The notes under the pieces are model-generated. The model ran no database searches and was not told the origin of the DNA. It was given only the letters and a program-made list of their open reading frames with translations. From assembly GCF_954871325.1 (NCBI RefSeq), contig NC_088777.1, positions 7,727,366 through 7,791,365 of the forward strand: a stretch of 64,000 nucleotides of DNA. Reading direction: 5' to 3'. Both the position numbers and the translations under genes were made by a program. This document shows, one piece after another, positions 34,292 through 49,546 of the stretch (position 1 is its first letter; each line of letters opens with the position of its first letter). This stretch comes from Gordionus sp. m RMFG-2023. Taxonomy: Eukaryota > Nematomorpha > Gordioida > Chordodea > Parachordodidae.

Positions 34292-36104
34292 CAGAGACCT
34301 GAAGAGGTACCATTTGCACGGCCCGGCCAGTTTTAAATTTTTTAGGCCCGGCCCGGATTTAAAAATTTAAGGCCCGGCCCGGATATTTTTAAAAAAAAAA
34401 ATTCAGGCCCGGCTCGGAATTTTTTAATTATATTCGACCTGGTATATACAAAAATTCACCTATGACGTATTTTACCATATTTTTCAGCGAGTATTATCGC
34501 TTATTATTTAAAAAATACATGTAAAAAGCTAATATTTTGAGAATATTATATTGAATTTATAAAAATTATAAAACTGTTATTTATAAAAATGGATATTTTG
34601 AGCAAATACTATATTTTATATTGCATTTATAAAAATAAAACTAATATTCATAAAAATGGTAATAATATTTGTCATATACTATATTTTATATTACATTTAA
34701 AAAAAATAAAACTAATATTTAATTTATAAAAATGGAAAATATTTTGAGAATATAATATATTGTATTTAATTTATAAAATAAAAATAAATCGCTATTTAAA
34801 AAAATGCATGTATAATAAATAGTATTTTGAAAATATTCTAATTGCACAATATTAATATAATTTATTTTATAATAAAAATTTTTAACTATAATATTGTAAA
34901 AAAAAATAATGAAAAATGTTGGATTAAAAACTTTCATGAGTCAAGGTAAAATATAATAATTGCAATAAATATTTGACAGTTTGCAAAGTAAAAAACCAGC
35001 ATGATTGACGAAAACCTATACTCAAGAAAGATATTAAAAATTCACAAATTATCATGAAGATAGAGAAGCATATCTACCTTTTCAGGTTGAAGATTACTTC
35101 TTCTTTCTTCGAGAATTCTCCCAGCAGTGGAAAAATTCCGCTCACAGCTTGCACTTAAAGCAGGAATTGCCAATTTTGCTAAAATTGGAAATTCGCTTCG
35201 ATGAGCCGCCCACCACTCTAACAAATTATCCACCTTAAATGTTTTATCTATTATTTATGTAATTATAATATTCATCATCGGGTATTGACATATTACCAGA
35301 ATTACCATCGCCCCATTTGTCATAAAACGATTCAGTTTGTTTAACAACAGTCGTAATTTGAATGGTCGATGGTATTTCATTTACTTCCTGAGCCTCTTGT
35401 AATTTAATATAATCTTTTATATAGTTTTCCGGTATTTTGCGATCTGTCCCTGACTACATACGTAATTGCTTGAATTTGGGACAGAGAAAAAGAGAAATAA
35501 AATGATACTTGTGTAAAACAAATTTTTCAATTAAAAAATGCTTTATATTAAGTAAAATCAATTTTATTTCTCCTTTTCGCTTTGAAAGGTATTACAAACT
35601 TTAAGAAGTGATATTCCTTTATTTGATTGTTTTGGTAAAATATATTCTAAAAATTTAGATATGAATTATAAAAAAATATATTAATAATACTTGAATATTG
35701 GGGCTTATTTAAGATATTCCTTTATTTGATTGTTTTGGTAAAATATGTTGTAAAAATTTAGATATGAATTATAAAAAATATATTAATACTTTGAATAAAT
35801 TTGCAGGAAATTAATAATTAGATCGATCTGTGGGTTGTTAGGTAGTGTTAACCATCACCCAATATTATATTAATCATAACTATAATATAATATAATCTTA
35901 TAACCATTAACTCATAATGTAAAAATTTTTATAAAAAATATTAAGGCCCGGCCCGGGTTTAACAATCTTAGGCCCGGCCCGGATATATTTAAAAAAAAAT
36001 TTTTTAGGCCCAGCCCGGCCCGGATATGTTTAAAAAATTTTTTTTAGGCCCGGCCCGGGTATATTTAAAAAATTTAAAATACGGGCAGGGCCTGCAGGTC
36101 TCTG
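34292..36104 (-). mobile_element. hAT element, GGCCCGG family, with perfect 8-bp target duplication
   Basis: The termini are CAGAGACCTGAAGAGGTAC and ...GGCCTGCAGGTCTCTG. The flanks 34284-34291 and 36105-36112 are both ATATATAC. Subterminal zones carry repeated AGGCCCGGCCCGG words, three on the left and six on the right, spaced by T-rich/A-rich stretches. A minus-strand transposase C-terminal fragment lies at 35042-35233, with DNLLEWWAAHRSEFPILAKL and LSASCERNFSTAGRILEERR. The catalytic part is missing, so this is a deletion derivative. The perfect duplication suggests fairly recent insertion. Confidence 0.88.
35042..35233 (-). pseudogene. hAT transposase dimerisation fragment
   Basis: Sixty-three residues end in AGRILEERRSNLQPEKVD and LLYLHDNL, the canonical end of hAT transposases. 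Compared with the copy at 19240-19509, three residues after ILAKLA are absent. No upstream catalytic domain is present within the element. Confidence 0.7.
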
Positions 36105-36112
36105 ATATATAC

Positions 36113-37748
36113 TATGCAAACCCAAAAAAATGAATTTGCAACACCCGATGAATGTGCCATGTCACCAAACAAGTTGGGGTTATGACAACCGCAAGACCAA
36201 AACATGTTCTGAACGCCTTTTATTAGTAACCTCACACAAGAAAAAATATTAAGTAATTATATAGTATTCCTACCATCTACCTCTCCCGGCTTCCGTTTTA
36301 TTTGACTTGTCTTTGCGAATGTTTAACGGATTATAATATAATTTAGGTATTTATATGAACGTTTTTGAACCGAGAAATAAAGAATTAGGATGTTTTTCAA
36401 ATCGAAGTGTTTATAAATTTATTACATTTAAATTTAAAGAAACAATCTTATAAAGAAAACCTCCCGCTATTAATTACCAACGAGAGTTTAGTGTAATATA
36501 ATAATATAAAGGGTTGGAAATGAGGTTATTTAAAAAAAATATTTGTTTAAAAGAGACTCAGGGCGGTCATCTTGACTGCCATCCCCTATGCACGGCTCTG
36601 TTATAAAACAACCCTAGATGGACAGTCAGTGACATGACTGATATTAACCTTTACGAGTATCATTGTAACCTTCAATTCTTACTTTAAAATATTTGAGGAA
36701 GTTAATTTGAGAATAGAAAACTGTCCCGATCTCGTTTCGAACCAGCACGGTGTCACGTCTTGTTTAAGGTCCCTAATATTTGATCACACCTGCCACTCCA
36801 AAAAAAAATTCATTTTTGTAATAATAATTTACGATTATCGTATTTTTAATTTAAAAAAAAACACATAAAAACGATTAACATCCGACTTATAAAACTATCT
36901 AAAATAAGAATAATTTTTATTTTTTAAAATATTAAGATGAGTTTGGTCGATATCAAAAAAAAATGTGACATTAATAACACAAAGATTTATTATGAATACC
37001 TGGTTTACATTAATTATTATATTATATTTACCCATAATAAAATTTGACATAACATATTTTTTTAAATAAAAACATATATAAATAATTGGACTAAATGGGA
37101 TCATACAAATTAATCAAGTTTAAAAAAATATAAAACATTCTTCATTTGCAGAATAACTTTTGAAGAACATAATTCACAGTGTAAGATGCAGCAATGTCCA
37201 GGAACAAGATTCTAAGAACCACGTACTTGAACTGAATTATATAAAAAAAAATATCAGGTTAAAATGTTAAGATGTATAATCAGGCTTAAGAATAAATTAT
37301 TCGTTAATTTTATGGGGAAAAAAATATTCTCCGTGTTATTTGGCAGAAAAAAATTCGATATTATTTATTAGTAAATAGGAATTTCGTTTTTTTTGCAATT
37401 GAGAATATTATACATAAAAATCAAGAAATAATTTAAGCTAAGATTATACATAAAAGAAACCCTACATAACATGGCTAATTCAACTATGAAATTTATTTCC
37501 TAATATCTTTATCCAAGCAGGGTAAAGACACCAGGGAGCATAGTGGGATGGGGTCAAAATATTGATAAAAATCATATATTGTATATTAGAGATCTGCAAA
37601 ACCGCGGGTTAAAACTTTACGGACAAACGCGCAAAATATTTTTAAGGGCTAGGCCAGCCTAGAATTTTGTAACTTACGGTATGGTCGTTCCATGCTCTCT
37701 TATAGAGTTTGTATAATGTAAATAGTAGAGATACCGCCTCCTTGGTGA
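36113..37748. other. Region between the hAT copy and the ATPase 3' end
   Basis: AT-rich, no convincing gene. A diverged end of the GGCCCGG family may lie at about 37587-37690 (AGAGATCTGCAAAACCGCGG). The segment next to 37749 should be the 3' UTR of the ATPase on the minus strand, but I see no clear polyadenylation signal. Confidence 0.4.
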
Positions 37749-40700
37749 TTATAACTGCTTTAAACCCGACATTAAATAAACTATAAAAAATAATAATATT
37801 TTTACTTCAGATGGCAATTCCACAATTTCTAAATACGCTGTAAATGCCGGAAATATGTTTAAGGTTAAGCAAAGCGTGCATAAGAGGGGAATGATGAGTG
37901 AGTACAACAAGGCTTTATTTTCGTACATGCTTTCCATGAATGGCTTACCCTGATGAAGGCGAAAAATTTTTTATATGAAATAATGCAATGTCCAAAGCTG
38001 ATTGATTCATTATGTAAGCAATAAACGATAACTTAATAGATTGGAAAAAAAATATATAAAATTAAACAGAGTAATTGCTAGTCGCGTTTGAGTTTGGACG
38101 TATTCATACTATTTAGATACAAAGCACGTTACTTTAGAAAATAGTAACCGAGAGAGTTAACGTTATATGGCTACTTATTAAAAAAAAAATTAGTGTAAAA
38201 TTTTAATTTTACCCGATAATTAATGACGAACGTGGAGACCTGCAAAGTTAGAGAAATTATGTAGACCGTTGTATTAATGAGATTAGGTTTGAAATCAGCT
38301 TCCAAATCGACGAATATCGCTTCTCTGAGTGTTAATATAATAAAATTTAAATATTTTAATTTTTGATCAGTAGGAAAGAAAAGATGTACAGGAGAGACCG
38401 GGATTATATGGCTAGATGGTTTCCTCTTTTAAGATAAAATAATAATTTTTCTGGATAGCCTCATCTTCAGACAACAAAATAAATTATCGTTTATAGTGTG
38501 GGCACCATTCAGGAATAATTACTTACTAGGGAAGAAAAAAAAACACCAAAAAATTATATAAAAAACCAGGGACCCGAACCGTTATTTATAACGGTTCAGT
38601 TTGGTTAAGGTTCAGTATGTAAGAAATTATAATGGTTACGTTTTGGTTACGGTTCTTAAGAATTTTTTTTATAAAGGTTCGGTTCAGCTAATTATAAAGG
38701 TTCATTACGGTTAGAAATTTTTCTTTTATTGAAGCAGCACCATCTTCTAATTTATTTTTATTATAAGCATCTATGAATTATATATATAAAAAAAATATAT
38801 AAGATTCAAAATAACTCATTTTTAAATATATTATTTGAACGTATAAGTAATATATTTTCTATTATAAATGGATTCCTTTTTGTTCGTCGTGACGATAACA
38901 CAAATTTTAGCCCCGAAAAGGCCCTTTCTACAGAAACTTGCGTTGCGGGAACCGCCAGTACTTTAAGAGCAAGTATATAATTCTGGATATTCAAATTATT
39001 TTCATTTCTAAAATATAAAATTGAACCAGTTTAACCCTTTTTTTATAAAGGTTCTTTTTACCTACAAAAAATAATTATGTCGGTTCGGTTACGGTTATGG
39101 TTTACTCCGGGTCCCTGTAAAAAAATGGTGGGAAAATAAAACAATGCCACCAATATTGAGGGAACAATGAAATATTTTTTAAAATCTAGCCATTTTTTAT
39201 ATTAAAAAAAACACTATTAAAATTTTATTTTTTCTAAAACATGCAAAAATATTATAAAATATTTCGCCAAGAGTTGAGCGAAAATGTTCCACAAACCATG
39301 GAGTTTATTTTCAAAAATAAGAAATAAATTTTATAACTAAAATTTTTATCAATTTTTTTGTTTTATTTAAAAAAAATTAACGATATATTAGATAAATTAA
39401 AAAAACGGGGTTTTTCATCCATTACCATTTACAAATTACCTCGAGAAAGATATCAAAATCGGGGTGAAATGGTAATATATTAAATTTAAACCACAGAAAT
39501 ACAAAATTTTCATTCTAAATGATATAATTAATTATAGATTTTGATATGCAACCAAAACCTATTTTTTTTTAAAAAAAAAATTTCCAGGAACCGGTTCTAA
39601 TAAAGTGCAAGTATTGATATATGCCGCGAGTCATAATTATGGCAATTTGCTAAAGAACGATAATTTTTTTTTATTAAAATAATATAAAACCCATGTTTAA
39701 AATATATTACTTACCCTAAATCAGGTGCTCGATTCAGATAGGCTATATACTATACCATGTAGAAATATCTAGTTTCGCTATTCAAAATAAAACGATTCTT
39801 TAATATCATATAAAGATAATAATTAGACGTTATCTAGAATTTTTAAAATAAACACATAGAAAACTAAAAAGATTCGATGCTATACATTCATCACTCTCAT
39901 TTTAGAGGATTCATTTGTTGTTCGCATTTCTTGAAAATTTTTTAAACATTACTTTTAACAGACTTTGGAATAGGAAAATTGAACTGTGTAAAATTTAGGA
40001 ACCGAAAGCCATTTTTTTTTAAATTCTGCGAAATCAAGTAGAATTAGATCAGATTTGAAACTATGTAATTAATATGAGTTATAAATATTTTTAAAATAAG
40101 TATTCATAATGATTGTACGCATATGATCATTCCTGACATAATTAGAATGCGGGAAATTGAAGACAATAAGCACGTTGCATCTAATCTTCGCGCTTTTTAT
40201 TGAATAACTTTGCATAATTGTACACTACGCAAATCTTAATACGTTTTATTCTATTGTAATTCATTATATAGAGATGCCATAATAAATTTCTGACAATTTT
40301 GTTTTTACCATTTAAGTGAATTGAAATATAAAGGGTCGTTGGTAAACAGTAAAAAAAAACGACTTTAACTTAAGTCTAAATAGCACCCATCGTACTAGTG
40401 TAAGAATCCCGCTTTTAAAAATTTACATACTAGTATAACGATGAGGCTATCCAATGCTATAATATTAGTTCAATCCCTTAAAATAAAATTTCAACGAAAA
40501 AAAGCAAGATTGCCTGCCATATAACCCGGTCTCCCCCTATTTTCAACAATTTCAAAACCTTAGCGTTGTTTTAGGTAAGTTTATATTCATTTAATTAAAA
40601 AAAAATTAAATAAAAATTAAAACAAAATTATGACTTGTGCCTCTATCAGCATCGAGTATGATACTATTAAAAAAAATCCATAGAATCTTCTTCCGGTATG

Positions 40701-43111
40701 TGAGATTAATTTAAATTAAAATTAATATTTAGAACAGAAATCAGCATGCCCCAAGTTTGTTAAAAAAAATTTTTTTTAGGCCCAGCCCGTAATATTTGCT
40801 GTCCAGCCATAATAGTTATCCTAGTCCACGAATTTAAAGTTTAAAAATATCTTGCACAAATTGCCTGGCCCGACTCGAAAAAATATTTTTCTTAAGTTGC
40901 CCGACTCTTTAGCCGATATCCGATCTAGAAGTAGTCTAAAATTTAAAAAAAAACAGATACTGTCCTCTGCATAAAAGCATAGGAAATAATAATTTAAGTT
41001 TAAAATACGTTATAGGAAGAGAAGTGCCATTTTAACAAAAAACAGTATAAGCATTCTAACGATTAAGTTAAACCATTATTGGCCCGCACGGAAAGGAATG
41101 AATCAGAGAAAAAATCAGTAGATTTTTCGATTTCGTGTGGATCTGACAACAGATTTCTACTTTTGATATTTACCTCTTACCCCAAATATTTCTCTTGAAT
41201 TTTACTATTTTTAAATTATATAACTTTGAAAATTGAACTAAAATTTTGCCAGCCGATTTTCGGATATGGTCCATCTACCATATTATAATTTAACAACGGG
41301 TTAAAAACGTATATAATAATTTTTCCCTAGATAAAAAGAACTACTATATAAATGGTATTGTTAAAATCATCTTAACTTTGGCCAACTCCAAAACGTATAG
41401 CCAGTTGTTAATTATTTTTGTCTCTATCTTCAAGTTGAGTCAAACTTAGAGATGCAACTCAGTTTTTTATACAAAAATTTGACTATGCTATATTGAGCGG
41501 ACCAAAGCTAGAACACTACCAAAGATTTTTTAAAAAAAATTAAGGTTAACAGTAACACTTACACCAATAAGGGTGATTGCAAAAAATGCAAGTTTAAATT
41601 TTTTTTTTCTATTTCTAAATTTAAAAAAAAATAGACTTCAATTCTAAAAGCGGGGCAATACAATATAACGAAAGTGATAAAATAATCGATATCAACGAAT
41701 GCTGGAACAGCTGATGCATAATGCCAGATCGGTAAAATTAAGTATTAAAGTATGATACTTGGGAGGCGAGAGTTTAACGGCCGAATCGAATAGGAATATC
41801 AAGCAATAGAAATGCACGAAGAATTGAGAGAATATGGTAGAGAGAGTGCAGATATTGAATATGTTAGGTAAAGGCTTTTCGATTGATAAACGCTTTAAGG
41901 GCTGATGATATTAATTTAAAATATTTTAGTTATTATTAAATATTTCAAATTTACAAACGAACGCTTTAATGAACGAAGTTGATATTTTTTGAAAAAAAAA
42001 ATATTTTGACGAACGCATTCGTTTTAAGTTCGTTCAATTTTAGAAAATCTTTTTATCTTTATTCATTTATAAATAATTAATTTAATATTAATCCGGGTTC
42101 AGCTGTTTCCTTTATCACATTTGATTTTTTTTAACCAGCCACTATTTCTGTCCTATAGTATAAGTTTATTAATTTGAATATTATCATTTATGTTATAGAT
42201 TAGGGTAAGCATGGATGTTGTGTTATGTTTCATCATCATCAATCTGATTCTGTAAATTCAGAATTAAAATGAATTAAAATTACCATAACCCAAATATATT
42301 AATAAATACTTTACATCCTAAATTAAATAAACTAATTCTATCCTTACCAAATTGTGTCCAAAAAGTATAATAAAAGTTTCAAAATTTTCAAGTTCAAATT
42401 TAAAAGAGATATTTGATTGTAATATTTATAATTTTATATAATATAACTATAAGTATCCTGTTAAAAATTTATTTCAGATTGTTGTATTTCATAGGCTTAT
42501 AAAATTATTATGATTTTTTTTGAAATGTTTAAGCACTAATTAATTCTCGTTTTTATTTAATAATTTACATTTTTTTTTCCTGGACCATGTCAAATTTGAG
42601 ACCATTTTACAAATTTCAAGGAACCAGAATCCATTTTAAAATTTCCAGTAAACAAATTCCAACTAGTTTATATATAAGTTACAGCTAATATACAAATTAG
42701 CTAATTAATTTTAAAAAAATTTGAGTATATTTTATCATTTTTTTTGAAAGAATTTGTTCATTTTACTCATCTTGGTGTTTGTTTGTTTCCTTCTTTTACT
42801 TTCTTTAAGAAAAGATCCCTTAAATCTTTCAAATTTGTTTTTAAAAACTTTACTTTATCTACATAAACAATTTATAATTGTAAGTAAGTTTCTTAAATTA
42901 TTAAAAACAATAACTTTAGATCTGGATATGGAAAGAAAGCAAATGGCTAGTAGAAGACCCTGTATGGTGGCTTGAGTATCGCTAAATTTAACGCCCTGTA
43001 GGTATAGCACGCTCTGGGAATACGCTAAGATCAAAGAGTTAAGAGCTAAAATGGTGTACATTTGCAGGGTAGTAACTAATGTGCATCGTCCTTGCTTTAT
43101 TATGTGACAAA
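37749..43111 (-). CDS. ATP13A1: P5A ATPase exons 20-23: C-terminal membrane helices
   Basis: Part of the gene at 37749-61570. Exon 20 reads [20 protein letters not shown] and [20 protein letters not shown] (M5-M6). Exon 21 starts [20 protein letters not shown] (M7). Exon 22 contains [20 protein letters not shown] (M8). Exon 23 reads [20 protein letters not shown] and ends [13 protein letters not shown] (M9-M10). The protein ends a few residues short of the human C terminus. Intron 21 is 3.4 kb and includes a hAT deletion derivative (38567-39117). Confidence 0.92.
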
Positions 43112-46100
43112 CTAATTTTTTTTAAAAAAATAATGAAATTATATAGCCATTTTGATCTAAAAAAATCCCGTTAACCCCCCCCCCCCTTTTATGAAGCTGC
43201 TGGATATGTCACTAAACTAAATCATCGTCATCGAGGGGTTTAAAATAGACCAATATACCCCTCACCATAAAGCCCCTAGGTTCAAGTAGTTTATTAATTT
43301 TCATTTTTATAAATGGGGTAATTTCTCTCGTTCCATAATGTATTATATATACCGCATTGGATGGAAGAATTTTTGGAGGTGAACGGTGCGGCGATGCTCG
43401 CGTCGCCGAGCTTAACGATATCCGGATCCATGCCTTCTTTCTCAATGTCTTGCAAAAGTTTTGCAAGTTTTTTCTTAAAAAATTAAATTAAATACCTCAT
43501 TAAAAAAGGGATCTATGGCCACTTAGTTAGAGAGAATTAAATCTCTCACAAGACAAATATATTTTCATTAGTGAGAAATAGGTGCATTACTAGGAAGTAA
43601 CGGCTTAAAATAGCTAATACAAAATGGCTAAAATAAGATCGTTATTTCTTTTAGTTTTTAAGAATTTTTTTAACACAAATATTTATATACTCTCTAAAGA
43701 CAGCGCTACGGTCTAATTTATTCCAATTGAAGATGAAATTCAAACTTAACGATTATTTATAATTTCCTTGGTTTCCAACACTCACTTAACCCTTAATCAA
43801 ACTTTTTGACTTTCTCCTTTTAGGAAGTATTATAAATCAAATTGGTTTACTTTAGCCTCCAATTTCTTGTTCAGAAGAGTATTAGCAGATGTGATAGAAG
43901 TATCGATGCTAGAATTATTGATTGGCGATGAACTGAATTTAGCATTTTTTATCCTTTTCTCGAGTAAATTTTTTTTCGACATGGTAGTGTTGCTATTACA
44001 ATTTGGTGTAACTTTGGGATTTTTGTGAAGATTTTTATCAAGTTCGATCTCGTCTAATGAACCACCGTGAGATAATATGGAGACACCTGAGTTATATTTA
44101 TGCGAAAATGTATTGTGATTTATTTATTCCTTTCTTTATTATTATTTTCATTCATTTCTTTCGCTTCCTTTATTTTAATTTTTTTTGTCATATAAAATTG
44201 TTTTTATTTTACATAAAAATATTACCCTCTTACCTATATGGGCGTGCTTAAGTGCTCCTACATCGTTGGTTCCATCTCCGCACATAAGAGTAACTTTGCC
44301 TGATCTGTTGTATGATGAGATCACTGCTTCCTATATATTATTATTACCCAATAAATTGTCGTAAATATGTAAAAATCTAAAACTGATAAAAGAGGAAAAT
44401 TAAGTTATTTTTAAAGTGGAAAAATAAATCAGGCCAAAAACTTTCCTTCTCTTTATAATTCCGAATTAATATTTGCTAAAAAATATGTTTACCTTTTGGG
44501 TGGGCGTAAACCTGGAAAAAATCTTGGTCTTAAGCAAGATAAAATCCATCAGCTTATTACTCAGGTCTTTGTTTTTGTCAATCGAAGAAACATAAGAAAG
44601 GAGCCATTCAAAGGATTGTCCCGTTAGGCATAAATCTATTCTGTTATCCTTTATTTCATTGAGTGAATCATATTGCGCTCGGCGATTTGATTCAGAACTG
44701 GGGTGAATTTGGTGCAAGGATTGGAATGTTAATTTTCTAGGGCATAAACGAAGTATGTGGTTAGGATTGGAATTATGCAGTGGTTTCCATGTTAATAAAT
44801 CATACCCTTTCATTAAAAAAAATTAAAATTAAATTTTTCACTAGAAATAATTGTAATATATTTCGCAAATTCTATTCTTTATGATAATTTTTTTTTAGGT
44901 GGATCTTAACGTCAACTACAAAAATTTTATATAATTTTTTTCGCTACCGTCCATTGCAGTATCGAAAGCGGGTATTTGTAACATGTAAATTTGTTTTGAC
45001 GATACAATCCCTAATTCGTGACCAACATGGCAGGCCGTCAAATGGTTATCACCTGTTATCATTACGATCTATTTTTTTTTTACAAAATACTGTCCATTAT
45101 TCTTCATTTTTGAATCAATTTTACTTTATGATTAGAATGTATCAATTCGTTAATGGCTTTTCCTGTGCTGGCTTTAAGAGGGCAAGACACAATCAAAAAA
45201 CCCCTGAAAATCAATTCCTTTTCGAAGGTATCCTGGTTTAGTTCGAATTTAGTCGCGTTACTAGATTTTCCGGTATCGAAAAGCTCCGCAGGCAATATGC
45301 GGCTGCCCAAGGCAAGAACTCTTCCGCCTTTGTTAGCGAATTTTAGGTATGTTTGGTCGTAATCCTCAGGTGCGTTGATAAACTTGATTTTAATTTATTT
45401 TTTTTGGCCATTTAATTTTAATCGAATGGTTGGTTATAAAATGAGTAAGCACCTTTACTAACTGTAAAAAAAAATCTGAAATGCCAGTCACGCAAAAGTG
45501 AATCGATTTAAAGAAGACACTTAACTTTATTTAGTTCATACACGCATTCATATGTATAATATATTGATGATATATGAAAACAAATGGCTAAAAAGAAAAT
45601 ATTTTCTTTCATTACTATTTATCGGGCTGTTGAAAGCATAGCGGTACAATTTCCGGTTTTTAGTTTTAAATTGTAAAACCGGTTAGTTCAATACCGGTTA
45701 TAACTCGGTCCCTTTCGATTTATAAATTCGTATCGGTTTATTTCCGATTTCCATCTGCCTAAAAAAATCATGGAATTTACCTTACTGATGACTACTATTC
45801 CGAATGAAAGAGCAAAATAACAACCAACCAAATAGAAACTATGAAAATTAAGAACTTTGAGAATTGGATTAATCGGCTCTTCCATTATGGTAAAAGAAAA
45901 TCGTGATCGACTCAAAAACTTATTATTTTTTAACCAAGTTAAAAGCTTAAAATAAACGAATCGACCTATCCACGTACATTGATATCAGCCAAAAATTATT
46001 GCGCATGGAAAAAGAAAAAAATTAATAAAAAAACCAAATCATGACACCCAATGACATATAATAATAGCTAGACTGACTATTTCTTTAAAAGTGTACATCA

Positions 46101-49100
46101 AATAGTTGGGAACGCCATTTTGATTACCCATAACATATCATTATTAAAAAATTTAAACGAGGCCAATTTATTCCTATGTCTGATGCAAACTTTATTAAAG
46201 AATTGCCTGATCGTCGTGATAATAAGGAAGCAAGCTGATTTAATAGTAGATTTTAACATGAGAATAATTACTACATGGGTTACCAAAATGGCCGGCCCAG
46301 CTGACTTGCATTCAAAGACGCTTTCAAATGCATTATTATGAAAGCATCGACAGATAGGTATTATTATATGTCATTGGAAACCGTCACTCTAAGAAAATTA
46401 TTCCCACCCCAATGACACGTATTATTCAATTTATAATCGTTGAAATTTGGGATAGACGTTTTTTTTAAAAAAAAATATTACAAAAATTAGATTAATAAAA
46501 CTATGCTACCCATTTTTCTTAAATCTACAATGTTTATGTTGGAGGCAATGTTGTTATTTTTTTAACTTTAAAAATCAGGTTCTACAATAAATGTATTCCA
46601 TTATGTTTGGAGTACCCACCCTATTTTCAAACGATTTTGTAACGAAACTATGAATTTTATATAATTTATATTAGTGTTTTCCCACCGATTTTCCATATAA
46701 ATTATAAATTGAATCAAAGGTTATGGCAAAATTTGTCTACAATTCGTGAGATAGGTATTCCAAACATGCTACAATCCATTTCCGGTATAAACAGATTTTT
46801 AAATCTTAAAAAAAAGCTGTCAAAAATTGATTTAAAAGTTGGAATTGCTGAAAAAAACACATGTTGACGTACAGGGAGTAGTATAAAAAATTACTTAATG
46901 CATCTAGTTACGATACTTTCTCCCATTATATATAGATTTTTATATTAAAATATTTGGCAAACTACTTATTAAAATTATGATTAATAATAAAATGCCTTTA
47001 ATTCAAATCCTTATTCTGTCGATATTATGTTTTTTTTAAAAAAAGGTATATATTATTCCATTCCCCCCCTCTTCATCAGAAATATAAGAATTTTTCGATA
47101 TGAATTTGAAAAAAAACCATAGGTTTAAGCACTTCCGGAGCTCCTTTAATGACCACCTGGTAAATGAACTTGTTCACATTGAACATGTCCTTGTAACTGA
47201 TAATGACCGACATTCGTTTCAGAGCACTAAGGAAGTGAAATCTGTGCAATATTTTGAGAGGTGACCATGTTAATTCATGAACGGTCTTGTTTACTCCAAT
47301 CACTACATCGTCTAAAAAAAATGGGTGCAAATGTTTAAAATTTTTTCATCTTCTTTTTTTCTTCATTTCATTTCTTTAAAGAAAAGTTACATTTTAAACA
47401 TGGTCTTTGGGGCAGCTGAATTTGTTATTTCATGTGCCGAAATGTGCATGTGGAACTTATTTTATCAGGGCTGTGTCGGTTAACAGATTTCATTCGATAT
47501 TATTAAAAACCGATCCGATAATCGATACTTAAATTGATTTTATTTGCCATTCATTTTAAATTCAATGTCATAAAAAAAAAATTAATATTTTCTATTCAAA
47601 AAAAAGCTAGCTTCCACACTACTCAATTCTCAAAAAGTTAATTATCTCATTTAAAATATTGGCAATGTTTATGGCTTGAATGTTCGATTTAGATAATATT
47701 TAAAAATGGCCATTAACATATTTATGCAAGCCTCGAAATATTGATGTTAGATGTCTAAACCTTTCTGCCAACTGTGGGCAAATCCCAAGCTTGGATAATT
47801 TACTTATCGGATAAAACATTGAGTTATCCGTTTTTCAAAAAATATCGGCTATATCCAATCCGTATAACAACACCAGCTTAATGTGACTTGTTAGATATTT
47901 TAAAACCTTTTCTTGTTTACCAGATATAACAAAACAATTCCATTTTTTTTATTTATATTAAACATTACAAATAAATTCAAATTTCAGTTAATTTTTACGA
48001 ATTTATTATTCATATGAAATTATATATAAAATAAAGATACATTAAAAAAATATAAAATATCAGATTAAATCGAATCGGCTTTTTTAAAAATATCGGCAAG
48101 GTCCGATTTATTTTAAAAATGCTAGATATCGGTCCCGATTAGATATTTAATATGGAGACGAGCCAAAAAAAACACCATGCAAATTTATAATAATTTTATA
48201 AATTTTTTTTTAACAAAATGGCGCGCTATATAAAATTTTTTAATAAAATGGGCGGTCAGTTTATGCTCTTATTGCAAACCTCTGTTACATGTTTTGAATT
48301 TAGCTAAGGTAATAAAAAAAAATAGGAATTTTAAAACTGTGAAATTTAATAATATGGTTTATTTGTTTTATTTTACTCGGAATACATCTTTGGATTAGAA
48401 TTAAGTTTATATATAATTTAAATATGGCGTCTATTAATTTAAATTTATCATTTTAATATAAGAATTAGTGGCTTAACATTACTTTCCCCTATTTTACTTA
48501 TTCTTAAGAATATTATAGACAGCATCTTACCTCGTAAAGTATAATTATTTTACATATTTAAAAACAATGAGATTAATTTTTAATCCAAGCCGGCGATTCA
48601 TTCATAAAAAGTGCACATATATTGAAGTCAGCTGTAGTCAATGTCATTGGCTGTAGTAGAGACCATTGAAGGTTTCGTCTAAATATCTTTTCAATGGCGG
48701 ATTTTAATATATGTAACTCTTTAATGAATGAATCGCAGTTCAGGTTAGTATTAAATGCAGGTAAAATTCTTTGAATTCTCCAAACTTTTAGTCAAATTCC
48801 ACCCCAATTCCTGCAAAATTGCCTTTTCCAAAGGATCCCCTATGATATTGATATCCCAGGTCAATCCATGAGTGCGTGGTAATCTAGGTCCCGATTCTAG
48901 CTGATCATCTTGTTCCCCTCTAGGCAAATTAATTAAAGAATGACAAGTACCTAGAACCATCTTAGTTATTCTGCTGCATTCCTCAAGAGGAACAAGACTG
49001 TTATCGCCAAATTTTTGGGTCATTATGGCACCACCTTGAGTTCCATCATCTGATTCGTTTAAAAAATAGTTTTAAATAAATTTTCATTTCCTTTAATTAG

Positions 49101-49331
49101 ATTATATTTTTAAGTGAAAAATACAAAAAATTAAAAAAAACACATTACTTTCTTTATCAGAAATATATTCTACAACGCCATCTATAACAAAATCATCGGT
49201 TGTCAAGGTTCCAGTCTTGTCAAAACAACAGACATCAAGTTTACCGGCAAAAGGAATTCTAAATGGCTCGGTACAAAATATGCCTATACATGATTAAAAA
49301 TTTTATTTATTTATTTATTTCTTTCTTTTAT

Positions 49332-49417
<86 letters not shown>

Positions 49418-49458
49418 CATCTATCTATCTATTCTATCTATCTATATCTATCTATCTA

Positions 49459-49546
<88 letters not shown>

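Noticed and set aside
36715-36805. tRNA- or SINE-like GGTTCGAAAC box on the minus strand
   Set aside because: The flanking bases do not form a T stem, and no acceptor or D stem pairs, so no tRNA is supported.
42754-42975. Plus-strand hydrophobic frame with [10 protein letters not shown]
   Set aside because: It is antisense to ATPase exon 20 and its intron; the minus-strand assignment is certain.
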